Shown piece by piece: positions 1 through 8,219 of a stretch of 64,000 nt of DNA (within the stretch, counting starts at the first letter, position 1; each line of letters opens with the position of its first letter). The translations under genes were made by a program, and so were the position numbers. The notes under the pieces were generated by a model, which was not told the origin of the DNA, did no database searches, and worked only from the letters and a program-made list of their open reading frames with translations. Source of the stretch: Paenibacillus methanolicus (GTDB lineage: Bacteria > Bacillota > Bacilli > Paenibacillales > Paenibacillaceae); the NCBI RefSeq assembly GCF_008124765.1, contig NZ_VNHS01000013.1, forward strand, positions 1 through 64,000, given 5' to 3'.

Positions 1-92
1 AGACCCCTGGAAGACGACCAGGTTGATAGGTTCGAGGTGGAAGCGCAGCAATGCGTGCAGCTGACGAATACTAATCGGTCGAGGGCTTATCC
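1..92 (+). rRNA. 23S rRNA, 3' end (partial)
   Basis: The window opens inside the last helices of a 23S rRNA: the stretch around 'GGTTGATAGGTTCGAGGTGG' and 'CTGACGAATACTAATCGGTC' is the conserved 3' terminal part of bacterial large-subunit rRNA, ending near GGGCTTATCC. The 5' remainder lies outside the window. No 5S rRNA follows; the next gene is tRNA-Asn at 183. Confidence 0.95.
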
Positions 93-96
93 TAAC

Positions 97-178
97 GTTT
101 AAGTTCGCAAGAGCTTAAACAAAACACAGCTAAAGTGTTGAGTTTCGTATCCAGTTTTCAGGGTGTAATAACACCTGA
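97..178 (+). other. rRNA-tRNA spacer with small hairpins
   Basis: The spacer between 23S rRNA and the first tRNA holds inverted repeats that look like processing stems: GTTTAAG...GCTTAAAC near 98-120, AACAC...GTGTT near 123-139, and TCAGG-TGT/ACACCTGA near 158-178. There is no T-run typical of a terminator and no promoter that I can recognise, so the tRNA cluster is probably read through from the rRNA operon. Confidence 0.5.
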
Positions 179-182
179 ATGT

Positions 183-258
183 TCCCTGATAGCTCAGTTG
201 GTAGAGCACTCGACTGTTAATCGAGTTGTCACAGGTTCGAGTCCTGTTCGGGGAGCCA
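183..258 (+). tRNA. tRNA-Asn (GTT)
   Basis: A cloverleaf with acceptor TCCCTGA/TCGGGGA (one T-G wobble), anticodon loop CTGTTAA (anticodon GTT) and T-arm GTTCGAGTC. The 3' CCA is encoded. First gene of the rRNA-linked tRNA cluster. Confidence 0.96.
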
Positions 259-264
259 TTTCAT

Positions 265-352
265 GGAGAAGTACCCAAGTGGCTCAAGGGGACCCTCTGC
301 TAAGGGGTTAGACTGCGTAAGTGGTGCGAGGGTTCGAATCCCTCCTTCTCCG
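265..352 (+). tRNA. tRNA-Ser (GCT)
   Basis: Class II tRNA of 88 nt with acceptor GGAGAAG/CTTCTCC, anticodon loop CTGCTAA (anticodon GCT), a long variable arm and discriminator G. No CCA is encoded; the sequence continues TTC. Confidence 0.95.
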
Positions 353-367
353 TTCTTCTTTCAACAG

Positions 368-442
368 GGCCCGTTGGTCAAGGGGTTAAGACACCTCCCT
401 TTCACGGAGGTAACAGGGGTTCGAATCCCCTACGGGTCACCA
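368..442 (+). tRNA. tRNA-Glu (TTC)
   Basis: Acceptor GGCCCGT/ACGGGTC, anticodon loop CTTTCAC (anticodon TTC), CCA encoded. The same 75-nt sequence occurs again at 2483-2557. Confidence 0.96.
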
Positions 443-461
443 TCTTTACATGCTCACGTGT

Positions 462-536
462 TGGGGATTAGCCAAGCGGTAAGGCAACGGACTTTGACTC
501 CGTCATGCCAAGGTTCGAATCCTTGATCCCCAGCCA
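462..536 (+). tRNA. tRNA-Gln (TTG)
   Basis: Acceptor TGGGGAT/ATCCCCA, anticodon loop CTTTGAC (anticodon TTG), discriminator G and encoded CCA. Confidence 0.96.
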
Positions 537-542
537 TTTTTC

Positions 543-615
543 GAGCCATTAGCTCAGTTGGTAGAGCACCTGACTTTTAATCAGGGTGTCGTAGGTTCGA
601 GTCCTACATGGCTCA
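543..615 (+). tRNA. tRNA-Lys (TTT)
   Basis: Acceptor GAGCCAT/ATGGCTC, anticodon loop CTTTTAA (anticodon TTT), discriminator A. CCA is not encoded (the sequence continues CTTTTG). Confidence 0.96.
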
Positions 616-630
616 CTTTTGTCTTCATAT

Positions 631-716
631 GCGGTTGTGGTGGAATTGGCAGACACGCTATCTTGAGGGGGTAGTGCCCACCGGGTGTATGGGTTCGAGT
701 CCCATCAACCGCACCA
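631..716 (+). tRNA. tRNA-Leu (GAG)
   Basis: Class II tRNA with acceptor GCGGTTG/CAACCGC, anticodon loop TTGAGGG (anticodon GAG), variable arm and encoded CCA. Confidence 0.95.
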
Positions 717-725
717 TCTTATTAT

Positions 726-812
726 GCGGTCATGGCGGAATTGGCAGACGCGCTAGATTCAGGTTCTAGTGTCAGCAATGACGTGGAGGTTCAAGTCCTC
801 TTGACCGCACCA
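726..812 (+). tRNA. tRNA-Leu (CAG)
   Basis: Class II tRNA with acceptor GCGGTCA/TGACCGC, anticodon loop TTCAGGT (anticodon CAG), encoded CCA. The same sequence is present again at 2837-2923. Confidence 0.95.
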
Positions 813-816
813 TTAT

Positions 817-891
817 GCGGAAGTGGCTCAGCGGTAGAGCATCGCCTTGCCAAGGCGAGGGTCGCGGGTTCGATTCCCGTCTTCCGCTCCA
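817..891 (+). tRNA. tRNA-Gly (GCC)
   Basis: Acceptor GCGGAAG/CTTCCGC, anticodon loop TTGCCAA (anticodon GCC), encoded CCA. Duplicated at 2927-3001, directly after the second tRNA-Leu(CAG), so the Leu-Gly pair is repeated as a unit. Confidence 0.96.
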
Positions 892-897
892 TAATGT

Positions 898-974
898 GCG
901 CCCTTAGCTCAGCTGGATAGAGCGTTTGACTACGAATCAAAAGGCCGGGAGTTCGAATCTCTCAGGGCGCGCCA
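898..974 (+). tRNA. tRNA-Arg (ACG)
   Basis: Acceptor GCGCCCT/AGGGCGC, anticodon loop CTACGAA (anticodon ACG, expected to be edited to ICG), discriminator G, encoded CCA. Confidence 0.96.
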
Positions 975-982
975 TTTTATTA

Positions 983-1059
983 CGGGATGTAGCTCAGCTT
1001 GGTAGAGCACCTGGTTTGGGACCAGGGGGTCGCATGTTCAAATCGTGTCATCCCGACCA
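983..1059 (+). tRNA. tRNA-Pro (TGG)
   Basis: Acceptor CGGGATG/CATCCCG, anticodon loop TTTGGGA (anticodon TGG), encoded CCA. Last tRNA of the first cluster. Confidence 0.96.
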
Positions 1060-1093
1060 TATTTTTCAATTAAATATGCTAGTCTACATAGTG

Positions 1094-1125
1094 AAAACCG
1101 ATCGCCTCCGGGTGATCGGTTTTTT
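1094..1125 (+). terminator. terminator of rRNA-tRNA operon
   Basis: AAACCGATC...GATCGGTTTTTT hairpin with a T-run 35 nt after tRNA-Pro; it closes the rRNA-tRNA transcript before the MFS gene. Confidence 0.85.
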
Positions 1126-1169
1126 GATTTATGCTTGGATAGATGATGTCAAGAAAAGGAGTGCGATGA

Positions 1170-2354
1170 ATGATGCCGGTTCATGTCCTTCGCATCTATA
1201 ATTTTGTCTATTTTTCGCTGTTTGCGATTTTCCTTTCGTTCCTGCCCGTTTATTTGTCGTCGATTGGCTTAACCAAGACGGAGATCGGCCTGCTCATCGG
1301 ATTAGGCGGTTTCGTGGGAATGGTGGCGCAACCGATGTGGGGGATAATTAGCGATCGCCTGCGAACGGTCAAGAAGGTGTTACTGCTGCTCATTTTACTG
1401 TCGGTCATCGTGGGGGCGGTTTTGTTTCAATCGCAGCAACTGATGCTGCTGTCCGGACTCGTTGTGCTCATGTACTTGTTCTTTATGCCAACGGATCCGC
1501 TTATGGAAAGTTTGAATGTGCAAATATCTCAACAACAAGGCGTTGCCTTCGGATCGATTCGTATGTTCGGCGCGCTCGGCTATGCTGTTGCTTCGATGAT
1601 TGTGGGCTATGCCGGCGAAGTTGGCGGCAGGATGTCGTATGTCTATTTATTTGTCGGTTACGGAACGCTTACGCTTCTTCTAGGCTTTCTACTGCCAGAT
1701 GCCCCCGTTAGCGCAAAAGTAATGCGCCAAAGCGATTTAAAGGCATTTCTGAAGGCGAGGAAGACGTTGTTATTCTTTGCGCTTATTCTCATTATCTCGG
1801 TTCCCCACCGCATGAACGATATTTTTATCGGATTGTACGTGGAACATCTTGGCGGGAGCACGGTACAGGTAGGATATAGTTGGACGGTGATGACCGCGGC
1901 GGAAGTGTTGTTCTTCGCGTTAAGCGGCAAGCTGATCAAACCTGGCAGAGAAATGGCTGTCATCACTCTTGCGGCGGGGTGTTACGCGATCCGGTTTTTG
2001 CTAAGCGGACTAGCTTCGACTCCGGAAGCGGTCGTATGGCTGCAAATCATGCAGGGCGTATCATTCGTCCTCTTCTACGGCGCGGCTATTCAGTTCCTGT
2101 ATCGCATCATTCCGGAAGAATGGAAGGCGACGGGGCAGACGCTATTGGCCGTGCTGTTCTTTGGGATCTCGGGCGTTGTCGGCTCTACTGCAGGCGGCTG
2201 GCTGTTCGACCGGATTGGCGGAGAGAAGGTTTATCTCCTCATGTCCGCGATGGCGTTCGCGGGCGTTATGTTCAGCCTCGCCGTTTGGAGAACGGTCGAA
2301 GAAAAGCCCGATTCAGGGACGGAATCGAGGATCAAGTCGAAAATCGGCGAGTAA
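1170..2354 (+). CDS. MFS transporter (MFS_1-like / phenylpropionate permease-type)
   Basis: A 394-residue polytopic membrane protein with about twelve hydrophobic segments, the first at residues 9-30, and the cytoplasmic loop GIISDRLRTVKK (residues 58-69) that corresponds to the loop 2-3 motif of major facilitator proteins. The N-terminus (RIYNFVYFSLFAIFLSFLP) resembles the LacY/phenylpropionate permease-like branch annotated MFS_1_like. ATG at 1170 is preceded by AAAGGAG at about 1154-1161. The gene stands alone between two tRNA clusters and is followed by its own terminator. Substrate and direction cannot be inferred. The family call is from memory of the fold, not a search. Confidence 0.85.
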   Translation: MMPVHVLRIYNFVYFSLFAIFLSFLPVYLSSIGLTKTEIGLLIGLGGFVGMVAQPMWGIISDRLRTVKKVLLLLILLSVIVGAVLFQSQQLMLLSGLVVLMYLFFMPTDPLMESLNVQISQQQGVAFGSIRMFGALGYAVASMIVGYAGEVGGRMSYVYLFVGYGTLTLLLGFLLPDAPVSAKVMRQSDLKAFLKARKTLLFFALILIISVPHRMNDIFIGLYVEHLGGSTVQVGYSWTVMTAAEVLFFALSGKLIKPGREMAVITLAAGCYAIRFLLSGLASTPEAVVWLQIMQGVSFVLFYGAAIQFLYRIIPEEWKATGQTLLAVLFFGISGVVGSTAGGWLFDRIGGEKVYLLMSAMAFAGVMFSLAVWRTVEEKPDSGTESRIKSKIGE

Positions 2355-2359
2355 CAGAA

Positions 2360-2406
2360 TGCGGAATCTGACGTTTTTTTACGTCATTCCGCAAATTCTT
2401 TTTTTT
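2360..2406 (+). terminator. terminator after MFS gene
   Basis: Inverted repeat TGCGGAATCTGACGT / ACGTCATTCCGCA (one bulge) with a T7 loop, followed by AAATTC and an eight-T run. Confidence 0.85.
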
Positions 2407-2418
2407 ACTCGAAAAGTG

Positions 2419-2448
2419 TTGCCAAGTTCATGGGATATATGTTATATT
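2419..2448 (+). promoter_or_regulatory. promoter of second tRNA cluster
   Basis: TTGCCA (2419-2424), an 18-bp spacer and TATATT (2443-2448), about 35 bp upstream of tRNA-Glu. This gives the second cluster an independent housekeeping-type promoter. Confidence 0.75.
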
Positions 2449-2482
2449 AACATTCGTTCGTGTGAAACAAACGTGCGAGTAA

Positions 2483-2557
2483 GGCCCGTTGGTCAAGGGG
2501 TTAAGACACCTCCCTTTCACGGAGGTAACAGGGGTTCGAATCCCCTACGGGTCACCA
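2483..2557 (+). tRNA. tRNA-Glu (TTC), second copy
   Basis: Same sequence as the copy at 368-442, including the encoded CCA. First gene of the promoter-driven cluster. Confidence 0.96.
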
Positions 2558-2566
2558 TATTAATAT

Positions 2567-2643
2567 CGCGGGGTGGAGCAGCTCGGTAGCTCGTCGGGCT
2601 CATAACCCGAAGGCCGCAGGTTCAAATCCTGCCCCCGCAACCA
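2567..2643 (+). tRNA. initiator tRNA-fMet (CAT)
   Basis: Anticodon loop CTCATAA (CAT). The first acceptor pair is a C-A mismatch and the anticodon stem carries three consecutive G-C pairs (GGG/CCC); both are the hallmarks of bacterial initiator tRNA. CCA is encoded. Confidence 0.95.
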
Positions 2644-2657
2644 AATATTTTGAATGC

Positions 2658-2734
2658 GGAGCCGTGGTGTAGAGGCCTAACATGCCTGCCTGTCACGCAG
2701 GAGACCGCGGGTTCGAATCCCGTCGGCTCCGCCA
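2658..2734 (+). tRNA. tRNA-Asp (GTC)
   Basis: Acceptor GGAGCCG/CGGCTCC, anticodon loop CTGTCAC (anticodon GTC), discriminator G and encoded CCA. Confidence 0.96.
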
Positions 2735-2749
2735 TTCCCTTCATATTTT

Positions 2750-2825
<76 letters not shown>

Positions 2826-2836
2826 GCTTTTCATAT

Positions 2837-2923
2837 GCGGTCATGGCGGAATTGGCAGACGCGCTAGATTCAGGTTCTAGTGTCAGCAATGACGTGGAGG
2901 TTCAAGTCCTCTTGACCGCACCA
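2837..2923 (+). tRNA. tRNA-Leu (CAG), second copy
   Basis: Same 87-nt sequence as 726-812; anticodon CAG, encoded CCA. Confidence 0.95.
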
Positions 2924-2926
2924 TCT

Positions 2927-3001
2927 GCGGAAGTGGCTCAGCGGTAGAGCATCGCCTTGCCAAGGCGAGGGTCGCGGGTTCGATTCCCGTCTTCCGCTCC
3001 A
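2927..3001 (+). tRNA. tRNA-Gly (GCC), second copy
   Basis: Same 75-nt sequence as 817-891; anticodon GCC, encoded CCA. Only 3 bp separate it from the preceding tRNA-Leu. Confidence 0.96.
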
Positions 3002-3012
3002 TATGCGAAACG

Positions 3013-3043
3013 AACGTTCAGCGATAATGCTGAACGTTTTTTT
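3013..3043 (+). terminator. terminator of second tRNA cluster
   Basis: Perfect stem AACGTTCAGC / GCTGAACGTT around GATAAT, followed by a run of T. Confidence 0.9.
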
Positions 3044-3166
3044 GTTATTCTGTATGCAGACACAAGATAGTCGGGACCAAGACAATAGGGCTTGTGGTCG
3101 GGGAAGAACAAAGGTATGAACAGGCTTCTTCATGGATCGGCCTTATTAATATACGAGAGCAGCAAG

Positions 3167-3196
3167 AAGAGCCCCCTTTGAGGAAGGAAGGCTCTT
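3167..3196 (-). terminator. terminator downstream of AraC gene
   Basis: AAGAGCC...GGCTCTT inverted repeat about 20 bp past the stop codon of the minus-strand AraC gene. The T-run is weak, so the call is moderate. Confidence 0.5.
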
Positions 3197-3217
3197 TGCG
3201 ATTCCAATTTCCCCTAT

Positions 3218-4090
3218 TCAAGAGGGGAAATTTAGCGTCAACCGGCGGAAGCGCGAAGGCGTGGAGCCGGTGACGGCCTTGAATTTCTTATGAAAGTAGG
3301 GCAAGCTCTCGAAGCCGCATTGCGCGGCGATGTCGCTGACTTTGTCGTCGGTACGGGTGAGGAGTTCTTTGGCGCTAAGGATGCGTTTGGTGAGAATATA
3401 CTCCGTGACGTTCATGCCGGTCAGCTGCTTGAATACCCGGCTGAAGTGCGAAGGACTAACGGCTGCTTCGCGCGCGAGATGCGGCAAATGAATATCCGCG
3501 AATAGATGGTCCTCGATATACTGCAGCGCCTGGCCGATCCAAGGCCATACATGCGTGGTCGGAACGCTGTCCGAGGCTGTACAAGGCGTCGTGTGACGCG
3601 CCAGCACGAGCAGAAGTTGCTGCAGCGCGAGTTGAATCGCTTGTCTGCAGCCCGGCCGTTTCTCGCAGAGCTCCTCATGGATTCGATCCATGTGCTGTTC
3701 GACCATCTCGCGATATGTACGCGTATCCAGCTGATACTGCTTGGTTTGTTTGCTGTGCTCGAATGCGTCCAAGAAGGAGAAGCCGTCCCCGTATACATTG
3801 GGCGGAATGAGCAGCGAGCTAAAATATAGAGCGGTGGCGATAACCGGATCGGTGGCGTCCGGCAACGTGCGGTGAATCGTGTCGCCGGGAATTAGGAACA
3901 GATCCCCGGGCTTCACGTCGTATAGGGTCTGATCGATAAAGAAGGTTCCGCTGCCGGCATAAATATACACGATTTCATACCAGTCGTGAAAATGCTCGGG
4001 CAGCTCGGTGTGCGACGATTTGGTTTCTCGGTAAGCGATATCGAACATGAACGGGCTTCCTGGCTTGAACTGTTTACGCAATGGTTTCAC
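3218..4090 (-). CDS. AraC-family transcriptional regulator, cupin sensor
   Basis: A 290-residue regulator. Residues ~20-110 form a cupin-like AraC sensor (HFHDWYEIVYIYAGSG, then DLFLIPGDTIHRT), which usually binds a small sugar-like ligand. Residues ~190-285 hold two helix-turn-helix motifs (HLAREAAVSPSHFSRVFKQ and VSDIAAQCGFESLPYFHKKF) with the FxxxxGxTPSxFR ending of the family. Translation starts at GTG 4090 with AAAGGAG nine bases upstream. It is divergent from the amidohydrolase at 4250, its likely target. No signal or membrane segment, so cytosolic. Confidence 0.9.
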   Translation of the reverse strand: MKPLRKQFKPGSPFMFDIAYRETKSSHTELPEHFHDWYEIVYIYAGSGTFFIDQTLYDVKPGDLFLIPGDTIHRTLPDATDPVIATALYFSSLLIPPNVYGDGFSFLDAFEHSKQTKQYQLDTRTYREMVEQHMDRIHEELCEKRPGCRQAIQLALQQLLLVLARHTTPCTASDSVPTTHVWPWIGQALQYIEDHLFADIHLPHLAREAAVSPSHFSRVFKQLTGMNVTEYILTKRILSAKELLTRTDDKVSDIAAQCGFESLPYFHKKFKAVTGSTPSRFRRLTLNFPS

Positions 4091-4249
4091 GTGCAGAGGC
4101 TCCTTTGAGTCGATTAATCTCGCTTTCTCCTAAAATAGCAAGAAAGAGTACAAATCTGCAATGAAAAGCGACTTCTTGGCGAAGATATGCTGATACAATA
4201 GAAAAGAACGTCCGTTATGAACCATCCTATTCCAAGCAGGAGGGGACTT

Positions 4250-5083
<834 letters not shown>

Positions 5084-5227
5084 TGGGCAGCCAGTCTCTG
5101 TCTCAACTAGGGGCCGGAGCGATGAATGAAAGGCTTCGTGAAGTAGCCTGTTAGACGCTTAGACAACGCTTGCCGTGCCCTATGCAGCGCAGACGTCGTG
5201 CATCCGGCAGGTTAATCAACTGAATCG

Positions 5228-5264
5228 CCAAAAAGGCTTCTTCCGTCAGGAAGAGGCCTCTTGG
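5228..5264. terminator. bidirectional terminator
   Basis: Inverted repeat AGGC-TTCTTCC / GGAAGA-GCCT flanked by CCAA and TTGG, lying between the convergent lactonase and minus-strand operon and overlapping the last codons of the latter. Confidence 0.6.
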
Positions 5265-6127
5265 CGTTTCAATTCGACCAACGTCGCATGCAGCTGTTCG
5301 GTCGCGAGCCCATGGAGGACGAGCCGGAAGCCTGCGCGCAGCGTGGTCAGCGGCACCATCGGATGCTTATTGTTCACGAGCGCCATTCGTTCGTTGCTGC
5401 CAACGATGCGGGAGGCGTAGATGCCGATCGTCTCGTCGAGCTGGAGCGAATTCGTCGCCCGCCAAAAATCATTGTCGGTCAGGAACAGCTGATAGACCGG
5501 CGTGAAGCATTCGATCGCCGTCGTGAGGTCCATGAAGTTCGTCCAGCGACGTGGCATCGGCTCGATCGGAATACGGCTGTTGGAGATGGCGTCGAAATTC
5601 AACCGCTCCTGCTTCGTCATCTCCAGCCCCTTCTCGCTCAGCTCCCGATTCAGATTGATGACGAAGTTGTACAGGTTCAGGTCGTGAATGAGAAACAGAT
5701 CGTCCTTCACCGGTTCGAGGTTCGTCGGCTTGAGCGGATTCAGTTCGATTGCAACGCCCGGTACGTTGTCGCGGATGAATTGCAGCACTTCGGAGCCGAG
5801 GTAGAAGTGGCGCAAAATCATGAAGTTGGCTTCCGGGCCGACGAACGTGCGCATGCCCCAATACAGCACGTTGTGAAGGAGACGCGACGAAGTCAGCGCC
5901 TTGGGGACGACGATTTTGTAAAGCTGCAGGACGATGATGAGCAGCCGGGCGAACGGGCGGAGGACGGGCAGCAGAAACTGGCGCGATTTGCCGGAGCAGT
6001 CTTTGAGATAAGCGGCCTTGGCTTCTTCGTTGAACGGGATGCTGCGGTCCATGTATAGGGCGAGGAAAGGGTCCGGGTCACGCTTGTCGTGAGCCATCCG
6101 CTGAAAATGGTTCGGTTGTTGGTTCAT
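5246..6127 (-). CDS. conserved protein of unknown function, membrane-associated
   Basis: A 293-residue protein that I do not recognise at family level; it may belong to a DUF family. Residues ~50-77 form a hydrophobic stretch (LLPVLRPFARLLIIVLQLYK) that could be one membrane segment or an amphipathic insertion, and there is no signal peptide. Histidine/acidic clusters occur at LRHFYLGSE (~105-113), LIHDLNLYNF (~147-156), TTAIECF (~202-208) and LDETIGIY (~230-237). The start ATG overlaps the stop of the ketosynthase-fusion gene (ATGA, 6124-6127), so the two are translationally coupled. It probably acts on, or anchors, the product of that enzyme; this is inference from the coupling only. Confidence 0.7.
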   Translation of the reverse strand: MNQQPNHFQRMAHDKRDPDPFLALYMDRSIPFNEEAKAAYLKDCSGKSRQFLLPVLRPFARLLIIVLQLYKIVVPKALTSSRLLHNVLYWGMRTFVGPEANFMILRHFYLGSEVLQFIRDNVPGVAIELNPLKPTNLEPVKDDLFLIHDLNLYNFVINLNRELSEKGLEMTKQERLNFDAISNSRIPIEPMPRRWTNFMDLTTAIECFTPVYQLFLTDNDFWRATNSLQLDETIGIYASRIVGSNERMALVNNKHPMVPLTTLRAGFRLVLHGLATEQLHATLVELKRQEASS

Positions 6128-7998
6128 ACGTTCCCCAGCTCCTCTAATTGCAGCACGTATAGTCGCGCCGTCGTTTTGGCCGTCTTGACGATGCGCGCCG
6201 CCATGTCCATCGTCAGCATCGGATGGGCGATCGCGGCTTCGAGCCGCTCGAAATGTTTCTCGTCCGAGTCGCCGTGATAGATCAGGAACGACACCTGCTC
6301 GTCGGTCAGGTTAAGCTGGGCTTGGATCATTTCGCCCCAATACCGGGCCATCCGGCAGCCGAGTCCTTCGATGATCCACATGGCGCCGATCAGATCGAAC
6401 GGATTGTCCCGGCTGGCCCGCTGGAACAGGTAGGCGGAGAGCGCCTCGCTGCCGATGTTCTTGTCGCCGGACTGGATCGCGGCAAGATCGCCGCCGACCG
6501 CGGTATAGTTCCGTTCGAGAATTTGAAAATCCCGATGCTCATCCCGGGCATGCGCGATGAACAAGGAGCGCAAGTCGATATGTTCGATCGCGATATAGGA
6601 GGCGGCGCGTGCGATCCATTGGGAACCGTCGATGACCTGCTGCCGGATGTTCTCCATGAGCTGTTTATACAGCTCCAGCGTGAATTTGCCATCGTATAGC
6701 TGGCGAATAACGGGTACGCGGGCAAGCTTCTGCTCGAAGTCGATCCATACCTGCACGAGCTCGCGAACGAGGAAGGCTTGCGTCGCGCTGGCGGCATCGT
6801 AATCCAGATGCGGCGCCTCGGGCTCGCGTTCTGTGGCGGGGATGCCCGCGGCGGCCGGTTGGTCGTCCGCGGACCCGACGACGGTCATCAGCATGAAGGA
6901 GGTCTGGAACCGTCCGCTCTCCGGCACCATGCACAGCACCTGCTCGCCCGGCTTCAGATGGCCTTCGTTCATCAGCTCCTCGAGCATGATGTAGATCGAT
7001 GCGGCGCCTGTGTTGCCTTTGGTATATAGATTGGTGAACCAGCGCTCTTCGGGAATCGTCAGCCCGCCGAGCCGGAGCAGGCGGAAGATCTCTTCCCGGA
7101 AGAAGTGCGACGAGTAATGGCAGACCATCCAGTCGATCCGCGCCGGGTCGATCCTCCCTTCGGCGACCAGCTCGAAGAAGCGATTCACGCCGACCTTGGG
7201 CATTTCGTTCACGAGCCGGATATCCTGCTTGAGATTGATGGCGCCGCGATCCGCCGCCTCCTGAACGGAAGGGTAGTCGAGCCAGCTGGCCGGCGCGTCC
7301 GCATCGGACGAGACGCCGGCGTACATGCAGGCCTCGTAACGGTCGGCATAGGACATGTTGTCGATCCACTCCACCCGCAGCGACAGGCCGCGCGAGGCGG
7401 GCTGTCGTTCCAGCACGGCGGCTCCTGCGCCGTCGGAGAGCATGAAGCGCAGGAAGTCGGTATCGAACGGAATCGGGCGATCCATAAAGGCGGCTTGCTT
7501 CTCGAAGCGGGCGTGTTTGAAAATACGGCTCGGGAACTCGCTCGCGCACGACACGGCGGCCTCCGCCTCGCCCGTCGCCACGCGCAAATAGGCGTTCTTC
7601 ATCGCCTGCATGCCGCTGCCGCAGACGCCATGATGCGTCGCGACGTCCATCGCGGGCAGACCGCTCCGCGCATGCACCATGCTGGCAAAGCCCGGAACGA
7701 GCAGGTCGCCCTGCGTCGTGCCGGCGGCAAGGAATCCGATCCGCCGATCGAGCGATTCGGGATGGCGCCTCAGCGCGTCGTCAATGGCGTATTGCGCCAT
7801 CTCGGCGTTCGAATAGAGGCTTCTCTGCTGCTTGTCGATCGCATAATGGCGGGCGCGAATCCGGTTTTGTTCCAAGATGCGGCGCATGGATTTGGAGCTC
7901 CGGCCGCCGATGCGGCCCAAATAATCTTCGATCTCGTCGTTGCCGACGGGCGGGCCGGGCAGAAACTTGCCGATGCTGGTTATATAGACGGGATTCAT
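6124..7998 (-). CDS. KAS III-like ketosynthase fused to haem-oxygenase-like (diiron) domain
   Basis: A 624-residue two-domain enzyme. Residues 1-375 are a thiolase-fold KAS III-like module: Cys126 in HHGVCGSGM, His294/His298 in VCHYSSHF and Asn329 in KGNTGAAS match the Cys-His-Asn triad that condenses acyl thioesters. After a linker (~376-402), residues ~403-624 form an all-helical TENA/haem-oxygenase-like domain with plausible metal ligands His483, Glu487, His488, Glu544 and an HxxxDxxH motif at His575-Asp579-His582, as in haem-oxygenase-like diiron oxidases such as UndA and CADD. I infer condensation or hydrolysis of fatty acyl chains followed by oxidative processing. RBS AGGAGG lies upstream of ATG 7998. 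It is first in an operon with the downstream unknown gene. Confidence 0.8.
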   Translation of the reverse strand: MNPVYITSIGKFLPGPPVGNDEIEDYLGRIGGRSSKSMRRILEQNRIRARHYAIDKQQRSLYSNAEMAQYAIDDALRRHPESLDRRIGFLAAGTTQGDLLVPGFASMVHARSGLPAMDVATHHGVCGSGMQAMKNAYLRVATGEAEAAVSCASEFPSRIFKHARFEKQAAFMDRPIPFDTDFLRFMLSDGAGAAVLERQPASRGLSLRVEWIDNMSYADRYEACMYAGVSSDADAPASWLDYPSVQEAADRGAINLKQDIRLVNEMPKVGVNRFFELVAEGRIDPARIDWMVCHYSSHFFREEIFRLLRLGGLTIPEERWFTNLYTKGNTGAASIYIMLEELMNEGHLKPGEQVLCMVPESGRFQTSFMLMTVVGSADDQPAAAGIPATEREPEAPHLDYDAASATQAFLVRELVQVWIDFEQKLARVPVIRQLYDGKFTLELYKQLMENIRQQVIDGSQWIARAASYIAIEHIDLRSLFIAHARDEHRDFQILERNYTAVGGDLAAIQSGDKNIGSEALSAYLFQRASRDNPFDLIGAMWIIEGLGCRMARYWGEMIQAQLNLTDEQVSFLIYHGDSDEKHFERLEAAIAHPMLTMDMAARIVKTAKTTARLYVLQLEELGNV

Positions 7999-8180
7999 GT
8001 TGGAACCTCCTAATATGAACGGGTTGGGTGCAGAAGGATCGAAGCTGTTGCTTTAGTCGTATCATCTAAGAATTGAACCTGTGCGAATAGTACTAATTCT
8101 CTCTAGTACCTTCGAAAGGGGACGAGCCCGAGGGGCATTGGGAGCAGGGCACCGGCCTTTCTTCTCCAAATCAAGGAAGG

Positions 8181-8211
8181 TATAATGAGGACAAGAAGCT
8201 ACTTAAGGGGG
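8181..8211 (+). promoter_or_regulatory. -10 box and RBS of transglutaminase gene
   Basis: TATAAT at 8181-8186 with no good -35 hexamer in front, and AAGGGGG at 8205-8211, nine bases before the ATG at 8220. Confidence 0.45.
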
Positions 8212-8219
8212 CTGTCATC

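Noticed and set aside
263..1201. Open reading frames overlapping the tRNA genes
   Set aside because: They run straight through complete cloverleaf tRNAs and have no ribosome-binding sites.
5261..8013. Long plus-strand reading frames opposite the ketosynthase operon
   Set aside because: Their products are Arg/His/Asp-rich as expected of antisense frames in GC-rich genes, and they lack start signals; the minus-strand proteins have clear domains.
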